A DNA stretch of 64,000 nt, from contig CAWGEH010000021.1 of assembly GCA_963821505.1 (NCBI GenBank), forward strand, positions 1-64,000. The letters are read 5' to 3'. The first letter of the stretch is position 1, and every line of letters begins with the position of its first letter. This DNA is from VAZQ01 sp963821505. GTDB taxonomy: Bacteria; Pseudomonadota; Alphaproteobacteria; Rhizobiales; Xanthobacteraceae. Position numbers and translations under genes: made by a program. Shown one piece after another: positions 25,929-35,181 of this stretch. The notes under the pieces were generated by a model. The model did no database searches. It was not told the DNA's origin and was given only the letters and a program-made list of their open reading frames with translations.

Positions 25929-26951
25929 ATGGGTCTGCGGGTGCACGGGCTGGTCGCGGTGGCGGCCGTCGCCGGACTTCTTGGCGCGGGTCACGCGGCC
26001 GGCGCCGATGGCCTGCAGGAGCTTGCCGCCGCGGCGGCGACGAAGGGGCCGGTGCTCTGGTACGAGAGCTCGCCGCCCGAGCAGGTCCTCAAGATCGCCG
26101 CCGCCTTCAACAAGCGCTATCCCGACATCAAGATTCAATATGTGCGCAATACCGGCGGCGGGGGCATCGCCGCGCGTATCATCCAGGAATCCGAGGCGGG
26201 CGCCACCACGGCAAGCTTCTTCATCGGAGACGTTGCGCAACTCATCCCGCTCAACCAGCGCAAGCTGTTGCTGGCGCGCGACTGGAAAAGCCTCGGCGTC
26301 GATCCGACCCTCATCACCACGCCTTATGCGGTTGCCTCGACCGCGGCCATCGGCGTGCTGATCTGGAACAAGCAGCGGGTGGCAGACGGCGACCTGCCGA
26401 ACACCTGGGATGAAATGCTGGCCGAGCGTTGGCGCGGCAAGATCGGCCAGTGGGTGCGCGCCGCCACGCTCGGGACGCTGGCCAAGGCCTATGGCGAGCA
26501 GCACATGCGCGACTACACGCGCAAGCTGATCGAGCTCAAGCCGATGATCTACCCCTCGACCTTCCAGCTCGCGCAGCAGGCCGCGGCCGGCGAGGTCGAT
26601 ATCGGCATGGGACTGTATCATTCGGCACAGCCGGTGATCGCCTCGGGGGCGCCGCTGGGTCTGCGCTTCCTCGACCCGACGCCGGTGAACACGCTCTACG
26701 GGGCCGTCGTTGCGAAGGGCGCCAATCCGGAGGGCGCGCAGGTCCTGCTCGCCTGGCTGTCCACGCTCGAAGGCGCCAAGGCCTACGAGGCGGCGATCGG
26801 GCGCGGCAATCCCCTGATCAAGGGCACCGAGACCGCCGAGCGCGTCGGCACGCGCAAGCTGGTGGAGTATTCGTTCGCAGAAGCGGCCACGATCGAGAAG
26901 CTCGACGCCGAGCTCACCCAGATGCTGATGGCGGCGGAGAAGAAACGCTGA
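25929..26951 (+). CDS. Iron(III)-type ABC transporter substrate-binding protein
   Basis: A 340-residue periplasmic binding protein of extracellular solute-binding family 1, FbpA/AfuA-like. A signal peptide of about 26 residues ends near AGAD. The mature part begins VLWYESSPPEQVLKIAAAF, typical of ferric-binding relatives. GGGAGG lies five bases before the chosen ATG. The next gene is its permease. The ligand may be iron or another small molecule; tyrosine ligands cannot be assigned by eye. Confidence 0.82.
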   Translation: MGLRVHGLVAVAAVAGLLGAGHAAGADGLQELAAAAATKGPVLWYESSPPEQVLKIAAAFNKRYPDIKIQYVRNTGGGGIAARIIQESEAGATTASFFIGDVAQLIPLNQRKLLLARDWKSLGVDPTLITTPYAVASTAAIGVLIWNKQRVADGDLPNTWDEMLAERWRGKIGQWVRAATLGTLAKAYGEQHMRDYTRKLIELKPMIYPSTFQLAQQAAAGEVDIGMGLYHSAQPVIASGAPLGLRFLDPTPVNTLYGAVVAKGANPEGAQVLLAWLSTLEGAKAYEAAIGRGNPLIKGTETAERVGTRKLVEYSFAEAATIEKLDAELTQMLMAAEKKR

Positions 26952-27006
26952 CGCTCAACACAACCTTCAGGGCGCCGATTCAAAAGTTCATCGCAGCAAA
27001 TTCGGT

Positions 27007-27118
27007 GTCATGCCCCGCGAATGCGGGGCATCCAGTAATCACAGAGTCGCGGTCGAATGAACGAGCGGGCCACTCCCGCCTCTGGAATACTGGATCACCC
27101 GCATTCGCGGGTGATGAC
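27007..27118. repeat. Palindromic repeat, GTCATG...GATGAC family, copy 2
   Basis: The left arm is GTCATGCCCCGCGAATGCG with GGGCATCCAGTA; the right arm is TACTGGATCACCCGC with ATTCGCGGGTGATGAC. The arms pair over about 30 bases. The last ATG in the right arm is the probable start codon of the permease. The hairpin lies between binding protein and permease genes. Confidence 0.8.
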
Positions 27119-28907
27119 AACCGAGCAAGACGATTCTTGCGCCCCGGTCGCCGCGCCGCGATTTACGCTCGCGCAGCCCGCGCGCCTGCTGCCCGTCCTC
27201 CTCCTCGGCGCGCTGCTCGCCTGGCTCGTGCTCGTTCCGCTTGCCGTGCTGGCCGTGAGCGCATTCAAGCCGAGCGGCCTGCTGCGCGATCCCGGATTCA
27301 CCCTCACGCATGTGGTCGAGACCTACACGAGCCCGCAGTTCTGGAGCCTGGTCGCAGCCACGCTGCAATTCGCCGCCGGCTCGGCCGCCGTCGCGCTCGT
27401 GCTGGGCGGCGCGCTGGCCTGGCTGGTCGAGCGCACCGATCTTCCCGCGCCCCGACTCGTGCGCGCGATGGTGATCCTGCCGATGGCGACGCCGCCGTTT
27501 CTCCTGGCGATCAGCTGGATCATCCTGCTGAGCCCGCGCACCGGCGTGATCAATTCCCTGCTCGTCGATGCGCTCGGGCTCGGCGCGCCGCCGTTCAACA
27601 TCTATTCGCTCGGCGGCATGATCTTCGTCGAGGGTCTCTCGCTCGTGCCGTCGGCGTTCCTGATCCTGGCGCCGGCGGCACGCAATCTCGACCCCAGCCT
27701 GGAGGAGAGCGCGCTCGTGTCGGGCGCCGGCACGGGCCAGCTCGTGTTTCGGATCATCCTGCCGCTGCTGCTTCCCGCCCTCGCCGGCGCCGCGATCTTC
27801 CTCATGATCGTGAGCTTCGTCGTCTTCGACGTGCCGGGCACGATCGGCATGCCGGCGCGCATCTTCGTGCTGTCGAGCCAGATCTACAGCCTGGTCGCCG
27901 ACAGCCCGCGCGGCATTCCCGAATACGGCAAGGTGAGCGCAATGGCGCTGATGTTCACCTTGGGCCTGCTCGCTCTCGCCTTCGGCTATCACCGGCTCAT
28001 GCGGCATGCCGGCCGTTTCGCCACCGTCACCGGCCGGGGTTACCGGCCGCGTCCGTTCCGGCTCGGCCGGCTGCGCTTCGTCGCGGTCGTGGCGGTCGTC
28101 CTCTATTTTCTCTGCGCGGTGCTCGCGCCGCTCCTGGTCCTGCTCTGGACGAGCCTGATGCCGTTCCAGGCGCCGCTCTCGTTCGCGGCCGCCAAGATGG
28201 CGACGCTCGCCAATCACCGCGAATTCTTCGCCAATCCCTTCATCGAGGCGGCGACGCTCAACTCCATCATCGTGGCGCTCGCCGCCGCGACGGCGGTCGC
28301 GGCGCTCTCGCTGGTCACCGCCTGGGTGAGCATCAAGAGCCGCGCGCCCGGGCGACGCCTGATCGACACCCTCGCCTTTCTGCCGCTGGCCATGCCGGGA
28401 GTACTGATCGCGACCGCGCTCATTTACGTCTACCTCGCCGTCAAGATCATTCCGATCTACGGCACGATCTGGATCATCGCGGTCGCCTATCTCACCATCT
28501 ATCTCAGCTTCGGCTCGCGCGCCATGAACGCCGTCGTGCTGCAGCTCCATCCCGAGCTCGACGAGGCGGCGCGTATGAGCGGCGCCGGCCTGTTGGCGAC
28601 CGTGCGCCGGGTGATCGTGCCGCTCACGGCGCCGGGGCTGGCCGCGGTGTGGATCTGGGTGTTCGCCCATTGCCTGCGCGAGCTCACCGCCGCGCTGATG
28701 CTGCAGGGCGCCGACAATGCGACGCTGCCGACGCTGCTCTACAGCTATTGGTCGGGCGGCGAAACCAACAAGGCCGCCGCCGTCGGCGTATGGCTGGTGC
28801 TCGGCCTGCTCGCCGTTGTCCTCATCTGGCAGGCGCTGGCGCGCCTCGCCGCGGCGGGGACTCTTCCGTCAACCGAACGGACCACGCATGAAGATCGACA
28901 GCGGTAG
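27114..28907 (+). CDS. Iron-type ABC transporter permease, two fused domains
   Basis: A 597-residue permease carrying two BPD-type membrane domains, as in FbpB/AfuB. Each half has about six helices and an EAA-type loop: EESALVSGAGTGQLVFRII in the first and DEAARMSGAGLLATVRRVI in the second. The ATG at 27114 is the end of a palindromic repeat; an earlier ATG at 27057 would translate repeat sequence only. The TAG stop is the first three bases of another element. No ATPase gene is adjacent, so one from elsewhere must be used. Confidence 0.85.
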   Translation: MTTEQDDSCAPVAAPRFTLAQPARLLPVLLLGALLAWLVLVPLAVLAVSAFKPSGLLRDPGFTLTHVVETYTSPQFWSLVAATLQFAAGSAAVALVLGGALAWLVERTDLPAPRLVRAMVILPMATPPFLLAISWIILLSPRTGVINSLLVDALGLGAPPFNIYSLGGMIFVEGLSLVPSAFLILAPAARNLDPSLEESALVSGAGTGQLVFRIILPLLLPALAGAAIFLMIVSFVVFDVPGTIGMPARIFVLSSQIYSLVADSPRGIPEYGKVSAMALMFTLGLLALAFGYHRLMRHAGRFATVTGRGYRPRPFRLGRLRFVAVVAVVLYFLCAVLAPLLVLLWTSLMPFQAPLSFAAAKMATLANHREFFANPFIEAATLNSIIVALAAATAVAALSLVTAWVSIKSRAPGRRLIDTLAFLPLAMPGVLIATALIYVYLAVKIIPIYGTIWIIAVAYLTIYLSFGSRAMNAVVLQLHPELDEAARMSGAGLLATVRRVIVPLTAPGLAAVWIWVFAHCLRELTAALMLQGADNATLPTLLYSYWSGGETNKAAAVGVWLVLGLLAVVLIWQALARLAAAGTLPSTERTTHEDRQR

Positions 28908-29065
28908 GGTGGGCAAAGGCGCGCATGGCGAGATGCCGATGCGACGTCGCCACCTTCGTGCGCGCCGTGCCCGCGCGGAGGAAACATGACGGAAGACGCG
29001 TGGGCACGGCGCGCGCATGATCCCGCCGTGCGTCGAGACCGGTAGCGCGCCTTTGCCCACCCTAC
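28905..29065. repeat. Inverted-repeat element, TAGGGTGGGCAAAGG ends
   Basis: About 161 bases bounded by near-perfect inverted repeats: TAGGGTGGGCAAAGGCGCGC on the left and its complement, ending CTTTGCCCACCCTA, on the right. It looks like a small non-autonomous mobile element. It supplies the stop codon of the permease gene and separates it from the hydrolase gene. Confidence 0.75.
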
Positions 29066-29096
29066 GGAACCTGTTCAACACGAATCGGGAATCAAG

Positions 29097-30791
29097 ATGA
29101 AAATCGAGAAGAACGTGCGCATCCCCATGCGCGACGGCGTGCATCTCGCCGCCGACGTCTACCGGCCGCAGATCGAGCGCAAGCTGCCGGCGCTGCTGGC
29201 GCTGAGCCCCTACGGCAAGGAGCTGCAGGCGCTGGCATTGACCATGCCGCCGCAGGCGCGGCCGAGCCCGTTATGGGACGGCGGGATCGAGGCCGGCGAC
29301 ATCCGCGCCGTGGTCGAGCACGGTTACGCCCATGTGATCGCCGACGTGCGCGGCACCGGCGGCTCGGACGGCGAGCTCGTCGGCAATTACGACCTCGGCG
29401 GTCATGGCGAGGGCCAGGACGTCTACGACCTGGTGGAATGGCTCGCCCGGCGGCCCTGGTGCGACGGCAATGTCGGCATGATCGGCATTTCCTACTTCGC
29501 CACCGTGCAGGTGATGGGCGCCGCCGAGGCCCCGCCCCACCTCAAGGCGATCTTCGTCAACGGCGGCCATTTCGACCTCTACGAGCTCTGCTATCACGGC
29601 GGGATCATGTGGCTGATGCCGCGCGCCTCGCGCGAGGGCCGCGGCGGCGACAGCGGCGTCGCGGTGCGCAAGGTCACCGGCAAGAGCAAGCGGGTCTATT
29701 CGCCGGAGGAGTACCAGGCGCGCATCCGCGCGCGGCTCGACGACCCCGACATCAAGCACTGGCCGAACATGATCCACGTGCTGAACTATCCGGAGACGCA
29801 CGAGCTGTGGATGGACTTCATCCTCAACCCGCACGACGGACCGTTCTGGCGGGACGGCCAGGCCATCGACAACGCCCACAAGGTGACCATCCCCGCCTAT
29901 TTCCAGGTGAAATGGGGGCGCGGCTGGACCGTCGACGGCACCATCGACTGCTTCAACAAGGTGCAGGGCGTCAAGCGCCTCGACCTGCAGCCGCTGCCGC
30001 CGATGCAGGAGCGGCCGTTCCACGAATCCCACGAGGAAATGTTCCGCTGGTACGACCATTGGCTCAAGGGCATCGACACCGGGATCATGGACGACGACGC
30101 GCCGATCCGTCTGTTCGTCGAGGGCGCGAGATGCTGGCGCGCGGAGAAGGAATGGCCGCTCGCGCGCACGGCGTGGACGAAATACTACCTGCGGCCGCGC
30201 CACCGGCTCGCCACCACGCCCGAGCCGCTCGACGCCGACGACGCGCCGCCGGACGGATTCTATCAGGCGCCCTTCACCGTCACGGGCGACGTGCAATCGG
30301 TGAAGTGGACGACGGCGCCGCTTCTTAGGGACACCGAGATCACCGGCCCGGCCGCGCTCTACCTTCACGTCGCGATCGATACCGACGACACCAACCTGAT
30401 CGCCAAAGTCTATGATCTCGATCCGCAGGGCAACCGCCAGCTCGTCAGCTCAGGCTACCTCAAGGCGTCCCATCGCGAGCTCGACCCCGCGCAGTCGAAA
30501 CCGTGGCGGCCGCACCACCCGCACACCCGCTCGCTGCCGGTGCCACCGGGCGAGGTGATCGAATACGCCGTCCGCATCTATTCCTTCTCCAACCTGTTCA
30601 AGGCCGGACATCGCATCCAGCTGGAATTGATGTGCAACGAGCCGTTCGCGGATGCGTTCTCGCAGCTGCTGCCGCCCGACAGCTATCACCTGCCGAGCGG
30701 ACGGGCGACCACGCACAGGGTCTTCCGTGACGCGCGGCATCACTCGCATCTGCTGCTGCCGGTCATCCCGCCGGATGGGAAGAACCCTTGA
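29097..30791 (+). CDS. CocE/NonD-family hydrolase
   Basis: A 564-residue alpha/beta hydrolase of the X-Pro dipeptidyl-peptidase/cocaine-esterase type, which cleaves esters or amides. The opening VRIPMRDGVHLAADVYRP is diagnostic, followed by DVRGTGGSDGE at 83-93 and the nucleophile S132 in GMIGISYF. A C-terminal jelly-roll domain (from about residue 390, FTVTGDVQ, to the end) is intact. There is no signal peptide, so it is cytoplasmic. It precedes a LIV-type ABC transporter, which may import its substrate. Confidence 0.88.
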   Translation: MKIEKNVRIPMRDGVHLAADVYRPQIERKLPALLALSPYGKELQALALTMPPQARPSPLWDGGIEAGDIRAVVEHGYAHVIADVRGTGGSDGELVGNYDLGGHGEGQDVYDLVEWLARRPWCDGNVGMIGISYFATVQVMGAAEAPPHLKAIFVNGGHFDLYELCYHGGIMWLMPRASREGRGGDSGVAVRKVTGKSKRVYSPEEYQARIRARLDDPDIKHWPNMIHVLNYPETHELWMDFILNPHDGPFWRDGQAIDNAHKVTIPAYFQVKWGRGWTVDGTIDCFNKVQGVKRLDLQPLPPMQERPFHESHEEMFRWYDHWLKGIDTGIMDDDAPIRLFVEGARCWRAEKEWPLARTAWTKYYLRPRHRLATTPEPLDADDAPPDGFYQAPFTVTGDVQSVKWTTAPLLRDTEITGPAALYLHVAIDTDDTNLIAKVYDLDPQGNRQLVSSGYLKASHRELDPAQSKPWRPHHPHTRSLPVPPGEVIEYAVRIYSFSNLFKAGHRIQLELMCNEPFADAFSQLLPPDSYHLPSGRATTHRVFRDARHHSHLLLPVIPPDGKNP

Positions 30792-30931
30792 GCCGCGGCT
30801 TCGAAACACAGCATCCTCTTGCTCCCGACCCCTGTGCTGGGCAACCATGCCCGCCAATCGGCATATCCCGGCGCAACGAGCCAGGCGCTCCCGCCATCGC
30901 TCGGGCCGGCTGCCACCTTGGGGGACGTCAG

Positions 30932-32092
30932 ATGTTCAGAAAAAATGCTCTGTCTGCCGTTGGATTAGCGGCTGCGTTGGCGGTTCTGCCGCTGCCCGCC
31001 GCGGCCAAGGACAAGGTCAAGGTGGCCTTCATCGGTCCACTCACCGGCGGCGTCGCTGCCAACGGTATCGGCGCCCGCAACTCGGCCGAGCTCGCGGTCA
31101 AGCTGCGCAACGCCGACTCCAAGGCGAAATACGAATACGAGCTGCTCGTGCTCGACGACGAGTGCAAGCCCAATGTCGCCGTGCAGGTGGCGACCAAGGC
31201 GGCCGCCGACCGCGCGGTGATCGCCGCCGCCGCCCATTATTGCTCGGCGGCCGCCATCGCCGCGGTCGAGACCTACAATCGTCTCGGCTTGCCGATGGTC
31301 GTGTGGGGCGCGGTTCTGCCCGACATCACCTACCGCAACAAATATCCGGAAGTGCACCGGGTCAACGGCACGATGATCAACCAGAACGAGGTTGCCGCCA
31401 AGTTCATGACCGGCCTCGGATTCAAGAAGTGGGTGATCATCCACGACACCACGGACTACGGGAAGGGCCACAACGAATACTTCTCGAAATACGTCAAGGC
31501 GAACGGCGGCCAGATCCTCGGCACCTTCGGCGTCACCGCCGACCAGCAGGATTTCACCGCGGAGCTCACGCAGGCGAAGGCGCTCAATCCGGAAGTCATC
31601 TATTTCGGCGGCCTCACCCCGATCGGCATCCGCATCCGCTCGCAGATGGACAAGCTCGGTCTCAACGCTGTGTTCGAAGGCACCTCCGGCATCAAATCCG
31701 ATGCCTTCATCCAGGGGCTGGGGCCGCTGGCGGAAGGCTCGCTCAGCTTCATCGAGGGCGCGCCGATCGAGAAGCTGCCGGGCGGGAAACATTTCCAGGA
31801 GCAGTACGACAAGGCCGGCTACAAGGAGCCGCCGGAGGCCTACGGCGCCTTCGCCTTCGTCGCGATGCAGTTGATCCTCGACACGATCGAGCGGGTCGGG
31901 CCCGACCGCAAGAAGGTGACCGATGCCTTGGGCAACGTCGCCAACTACAACTCCATCGTCGGGCCGGTCACGTTCGACGACCACGGCCAGAACACGGTGC
32001 CGTTGATCACCAAATTCGTCGCCCAGGACGGCAAATGGCTGGTCTGGGAGGACAGCGAATACGCCTCCGGCAAGCGCAAGCTCAAGAAGTGA
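30932..32092 (+). CDS. Branched-chain amino acid-type ABC transporter binding protein
   Basis: A 386-residue periplasmic binding protein, family 5 (LivK-like). Signal peptide MFRKNALSAVGLAAALAVLP, cleavage near AAAK, then VKVAFIGPLTGGVAANG, the ligand-loop motif of the group. GGGGGA lies before the ATG. The real ligand may be an amino acid, amide or aromatic acid. It heads a cluster in the order binding protein, two permeases, two ATPases. Confidence 0.9.
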   Translation: MFRKNALSAVGLAAALAVLPLPAAAKDKVKVAFIGPLTGGVAANGIGARNSAELAVKLRNADSKAKYEYELLVLDDECKPNVAVQVATKAAADRAVIAAAAHYCSAAAIAAVETYNRLGLPMVVWGAVLPDITYRNKYPEVHRVNGTMINQNEVAAKFMTGLGFKKWVIIHDTTDYGKGHNEYFSKYVKANGGQILGTFGVTADQQDFTAELTQAKALNPEVIYFGGLTPIGIRIRSQMDKLGLNAVFEGTSGIKSDAFIQGLGPLAEGSLSFIEGAPIEKLPGGKHFQEQYDKAGYKEPPEAYGAFAFVAMQLILDTIERVGPDRKKVTDALGNVANYNSIVGPVTFDDHGQNTVPLITKFVAQDGKWLVWEDSEYASGKRKLKK

Positions 32093-32111
32093 CGGCTCGG
32101 AATTCCGAAAT

Positions 32112-32198
32112 CGTCATGGCCGTGCTTGTCACGGCCATCCGCGTCTTCCTTTGTCGAGAACCAAGTCGTGGATGGCCGGAACAAGTCCGGCCATGACG
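32112..32198. repeat. Palindromic repeat, GTCATG...CATGAC family, copy 3
   Basis: CGTCATGGCCGTGCTTG with GGCCATCC on the left pairs with GGATGGCCGG...CCGGCCATGACG on the right. It forms a hairpin between the binding-protein gene and livH. Its final ATGAC is in frame with livH at 32193, although a GTG at 32217 is the better start. Confidence 0.8.
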
Positions 32199-32216
32199 GC
32201 CACGAGGATTTGCGGC

Positions 32217-33131
32217 GTGGACATCGCGCTTCAATACCTGATCAACGGGCTGATGCTGGGCATCATGTACGCCCTGGTCGCGGTCGGCTTCACGCTGTTC
32301 TTCGGCGTGCTCGACGTCATCAAGTTCTCGCATGGCGACGTGCTCACGGTCGGGGCGTTCACCGGTTTCGCGACCTATATCGCCTTGAAGGCGGGGCACG
32401 TGAACTCGCCGGTGCTGCAACTTATCGCGGTGTCGACCGTGGCGATGGCCGCGATGGCGGCGCTCGGGGCGGTGATCGCCCGCACCCTGGTGCTGCCGCT
32501 GCGCTCGGCGCCGGCGCTCAATACGCTCCTGATCACGCTCATGCTGGGCACCGTGCTGCGCGAAGGCGTGCGGCTGCTGTTTCCCGACGGCTCGAACCCG
32601 AAGCCGTTCCCGGCCCTGCTGCCCACCACGGCCTTCACGTGGGGGCATTCCACCTTGCGGCTGGACAGCTTGATCCTGCTGGCCGCGGGGGTGGCGATGA
32701 TCGTCGCCGTCCACCTCCTGATCAACAGGACCAAGCTCGGCCTGGCGATCCGCGCGGTCGCGCAGGATGGCGAAACCGCGCGCACCATGGGGATCAATTT
32801 CACCTTCGTCGTGCTGACCACGTTCGCGATCGGCTCGGCCGTCGCGGCGTTTGCCGGCGTGATGAACGGCCTCTACTACAACGAGATCAATTTCAGCATG
32901 GGCCTCCTGCTCGGCGTGTTCGGCTTCAGCGCCGCCGTGGTGGGCGGGCTCGGCAACATCTACGGCGCGATCCTCGGCGGTTTCCTGTTCGCGGGGCTGG
33001 AGACCATCGGCGCGGTCGCACTGCCGTTCGCCAGCGCCTACAAGGACGTGTTTGCGCTCGCCGTCATCATCGCCATCATGACCTGGCGGCCGACCGGCCT
33101 GATTGCGGAGAAATCGAGCGAGCGGGTGTGA
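32217..33131 (+). CDS. livH: LivH-type branched-chain amino acid ABC permease
   Basis: A 304-residue inner-membrane permease. It opens with ALQYLINGLMLGIMYALVAV, the standard LivH start, and has FGFSAAVVGGLGNIYGAILGG near the end. I chose the GTG at 32217 because GAGGA lies nine bases upstream; an in-frame ATG at 32193 comes from the repeat. The gene ends 4 bases before livM. Confidence 0.9.
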   Translation: MDIALQYLINGLMLGIMYALVAVGFTLFFGVLDVIKFSHGDVLTVGAFTGFATYIALKAGHVNSPVLQLIAVSTVAMAAMAALGAVIARTLVLPLRSAPALNTLLITLMLGTVLREGVRLLFPDGSNPKPFPALLPTTAFTWGHSTLRLDSLILLAAGVAMIVAVHLLINRTKLGLAIRAVAQDGETARTMGINFTFVVLTTFAIGSAVAAFAGVMNGLYYNEINFSMGLLLGVFGFSAAVVGGLGNIYGAILGGFLFAGLETIGAVALPFASAYKDVFALAVIIAIMTWRPTGLIAEKSSERV

Positions 33132-33135
33132 CGGC

Positions 33136-34407
33136 ATGGCGGCATTGCCAAACGCCCGCTCGCCGATACCCGCGCTCGCCTGGGCGGCCGTCGCCTCGCT
33201 CTACGGGATTGTGTTTCTCGGCGCCGAAAGCGAGCGCGCGGTGGGCGCGCTGCTGGTGAGCGCCGCCGCCGCCGTCGTGCTGGGCGCGCGCTTCGGCCTG
33301 GTGGATGCGGTCAGGGCCAGCATCGGCGGCAACGAGCGGATCTTCGACGGCGCCGCGGTCGCGGGCGTGCTCGCCGCCGCGTTCTGGTTCCACGAGGAGC
33401 ATTTCGTCATCCTGATGATGACGACGGCATTCCTGCTGATGGTCGCGGCGCTCGGCCTGACCATCCAGTTCGGCTACGCCGGGGTCGTCAACTTCGCGGG
33501 CGCGGCCTTTCTCGGCATCGGCTGCTACACTGCCGGGGTCGTCACCAAATACACGGCGCTGCCGTCGTTGATCGCGCTCCCGCTCGGTGGGCTGATGGCG
33601 GCGCTGATCGGATCGATCCTGATCCTGCCGGTGCTGCGCACCCGCGGGCATTACGCGGCGCTGGTCACCATCGCGTTCGGCATCCTGTTCAAGGTCTTTC
33701 TCGAGGTCAACGATACGCTCGGCGGGCCGCAGGGCATCCAGGTCAAGCCCATCGTGCTGTTCGGGTGGAATTTCAACAGCCCGATCCGGATCGGCGATTT
33801 CACCGCCTCGTTCTACTTCTCCTATCTGCTGCTGGCGCTGTTTCTGCTGATATCGGCCTTCGCGCTGGTGCGGCGGCTCGAGCGCTCGTGGATCGGGCTC
33901 AGCATGGATGCGATCCGGCTCGACGAAATCGCCTCGGCCTGCTACGGGCTCGATCTCGCGCGCTGGAAGGTGCTGGCCTTCACGCTCGGCAATGCCTTGA
34001 TCGGGATCGCCGGCGCGGCCTACGGCCACGTGCTGGGCTTCATCGCGCCCAACAATTTCACCTTCGGCGATTCGCTCATCCTGGTCTCGATCGTGCTGCT
34101 TGGCGGCATCGGCAATCTGTGGGGCGTCGCGGTCGCCGCCGCCTTTGTCGTGATCCTGCCGGAGAAATTCCAGGTCATCCAGGAGTATCGTTTCGCGCTC
34201 TACGCGGCCCTGGTGATCCTCATTCTCCTGTTTCGTCCGCAGGGGCTGCTGCCGCGTCCATTGCGCGACTATGTCGCCGGCGGCAGAGCGCGGAGCGCGC
34301 GTCATGCTGAGGAGCGCTCGAAGGGCGTGTCTCGGAGCACGCGGACGCCCGCATCCTTCGAGACGCCGCCTTCGGCGGCTCCTCAGGACGAGGGTGGGGC
34401 GCCATGA
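33136..34407 (+). CDS. livM: LivM-type branched-chain amino acid ABC permease with repeat-derived tail
   Basis: A 423-residue permease, partner of LivH. Typical segments are LGLTIQFGYAGVVNFAGAAF and LLGGIGNLWGVAVAA. The helices end at about residue 375 (LILLFRPQGLLPRPLRDYV). The last 35 or so residues are encoded by a palindromic repeat (34303-34394) that stays open in frame and leads to a stop overlapping the livG ATG. The tail is therefore not a family feature. Confidence 0.88.
   Translation: MAALPNARSPIPALAWAAVASLYGIVFLGAESERAVGALLVSAAAAVVLGARFGLVDAVRASIGGNERIFDGAAVAGVLAAAFWFHEEHFVILMMTTAFLLMVAALGLTIQFGYAGVVNFAGAAFLGIGCYTAGVVTKYTALPSLIALPLGGLMAALIGSILILPVLRTRGHYAALVTIAFGILFKVFLEVNDTLGGPQGIQVKPIVLFGWNFNSPIRIGDFTASFYFSYLLLALFLLISAFALVRRLERSWIGLSMDAIRLDEIASACYGLDLARWKVLAFTLGNALIGIAGAAYGHVLGFIAPNNFTFGDSLILVSIVLLGGIGNLWGVAVAAAFVVILPEKFQVIQEYRFALYAALVILILLFRPQGLLPRPLRDYVAGGRARSARHAEERSKGVSRSTRTPASFETPPSAAPQDEGGAP
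34303..34394. repeat. Palindromic repeat, CTGAGGAGC/CTCCTCAGGACGAG family, inside livM
   Basis: It begins ATGCTGAGGAGCGCTCGAAG and ends GCGGCTCCTCAGGACGAG, with CTTCGAGACGCC inside. It is the same family as 4542-4726. It lies wholly within the 3' end of livM and is translated. Confidence 0.75.
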
Positions 34408-35180
34408 GCGCGGGCCTGCTCGCCTGCAAGGGATTGACCTGCCGCTTCGGCGGCGTGCTCGCGCTCGACGGCGTCGATTTCGAGGTCAACGAAGGCGAGG
34501 TCGTCGGGCTCATCGGGCCGAACGGCTCGGGCAAGACCACGCTGTTCAACGTCATCACCGGCATCTACGGCGCGGACGATGGCACGGTCATGTTCGCCGG
34601 CCGGAACATCACCGGCGCGACCCCGCAAGCGGTCTATCGCGCCGGCGTCACCCGCACCTTCCAGCGTTCGCGCATGTGCCTGCCGCTCTCGGTGTTCGAC
34701 AACATCATGGTCGGAAATCACAAGCGGCTGAACCACGGCCTCGTGTTCAATCTGCTGCGGCGCGACGCATTGGCGGCCGAGTTCGCGCGCCATTGGGAGG
34801 AAGCGCGCGAGCTGGTCGCGGTCTTCAACGCGGAGCTTGCCGGCCGCATCGACGAGCCGGCGGCCGGTCTGCCGATGATCGACCGGCGCCGGGTCGAGAT
34901 TTGTCGTGCGCTCATCAGCCGCCCGCGGCTCGTCCTGCTCGACGAGCCGTCCGCCGGCATGACGCACGAGGAAACGCGCGAGCTGATGGACGATATCCTG
35001 TCCGTGCGCGCCCGCAGGCCCGGCCTGACCATCGTCATCATCGAGCACGAGATGGGCGTGATCGAGCGCATCACCGATCGCTGCGCCGTGCTCAACTACG
35101 GCCGCAAGATCAAGGAGGGCACGTTCGCGCAGGTGGCCGGAGACCGTCAGGTGCAAGAAGCCTATCTCGGGGTGGCATGA
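34404..35180 (+). CDS. livG: LivG-type ABC transporter ATP-binding protein
   Basis: A 258-residue ATPase. Walker A GPNGSGKTT lies near residue 38, and FNVITGIYGADDGTV and TRTFQRSRMCLPLSVFDN follow as in LivG. The Walker B strand is LVLLDEPSAGM. The signature region reads LPMIDRRRVEICRAL instead of the usual LSYGxQR, a weak version of the motif. It overlaps livM by ATGA and precedes livF by one base. Confidence 0.88.
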   Translation: MSAGLLACKGLTCRFGGVLALDGVDFEVNEGEVVGLIGPNGSGKTTLFNVITGIYGADDGTVMFAGRNITGATPQAVYRAGVTRTFQRSRMCLPLSVFDNIMVGNHKRLNHGLVFNLLRRDALAAEFARHWEEARELVAVFNAELAGRIDEPAAGLPMIDRRRVEICRALISRPRLVLLDEPSAGMTHEETRELMDDILSVRARRPGLTIVIIEHEMGVIERITDRCAVLNYGRKIKEGTFAQVAGDRQVQEAYLGVA

Positions 35181-35181
35181 C

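Noticed and set aside
26429..28891. 820-codon plus-strand open frame over the iron-type binding protein and permease
   Set aside because: It lacks family features, has skewed arginine/alanine composition and overlaps two clear genes in another frame; it is an effect of high GC.
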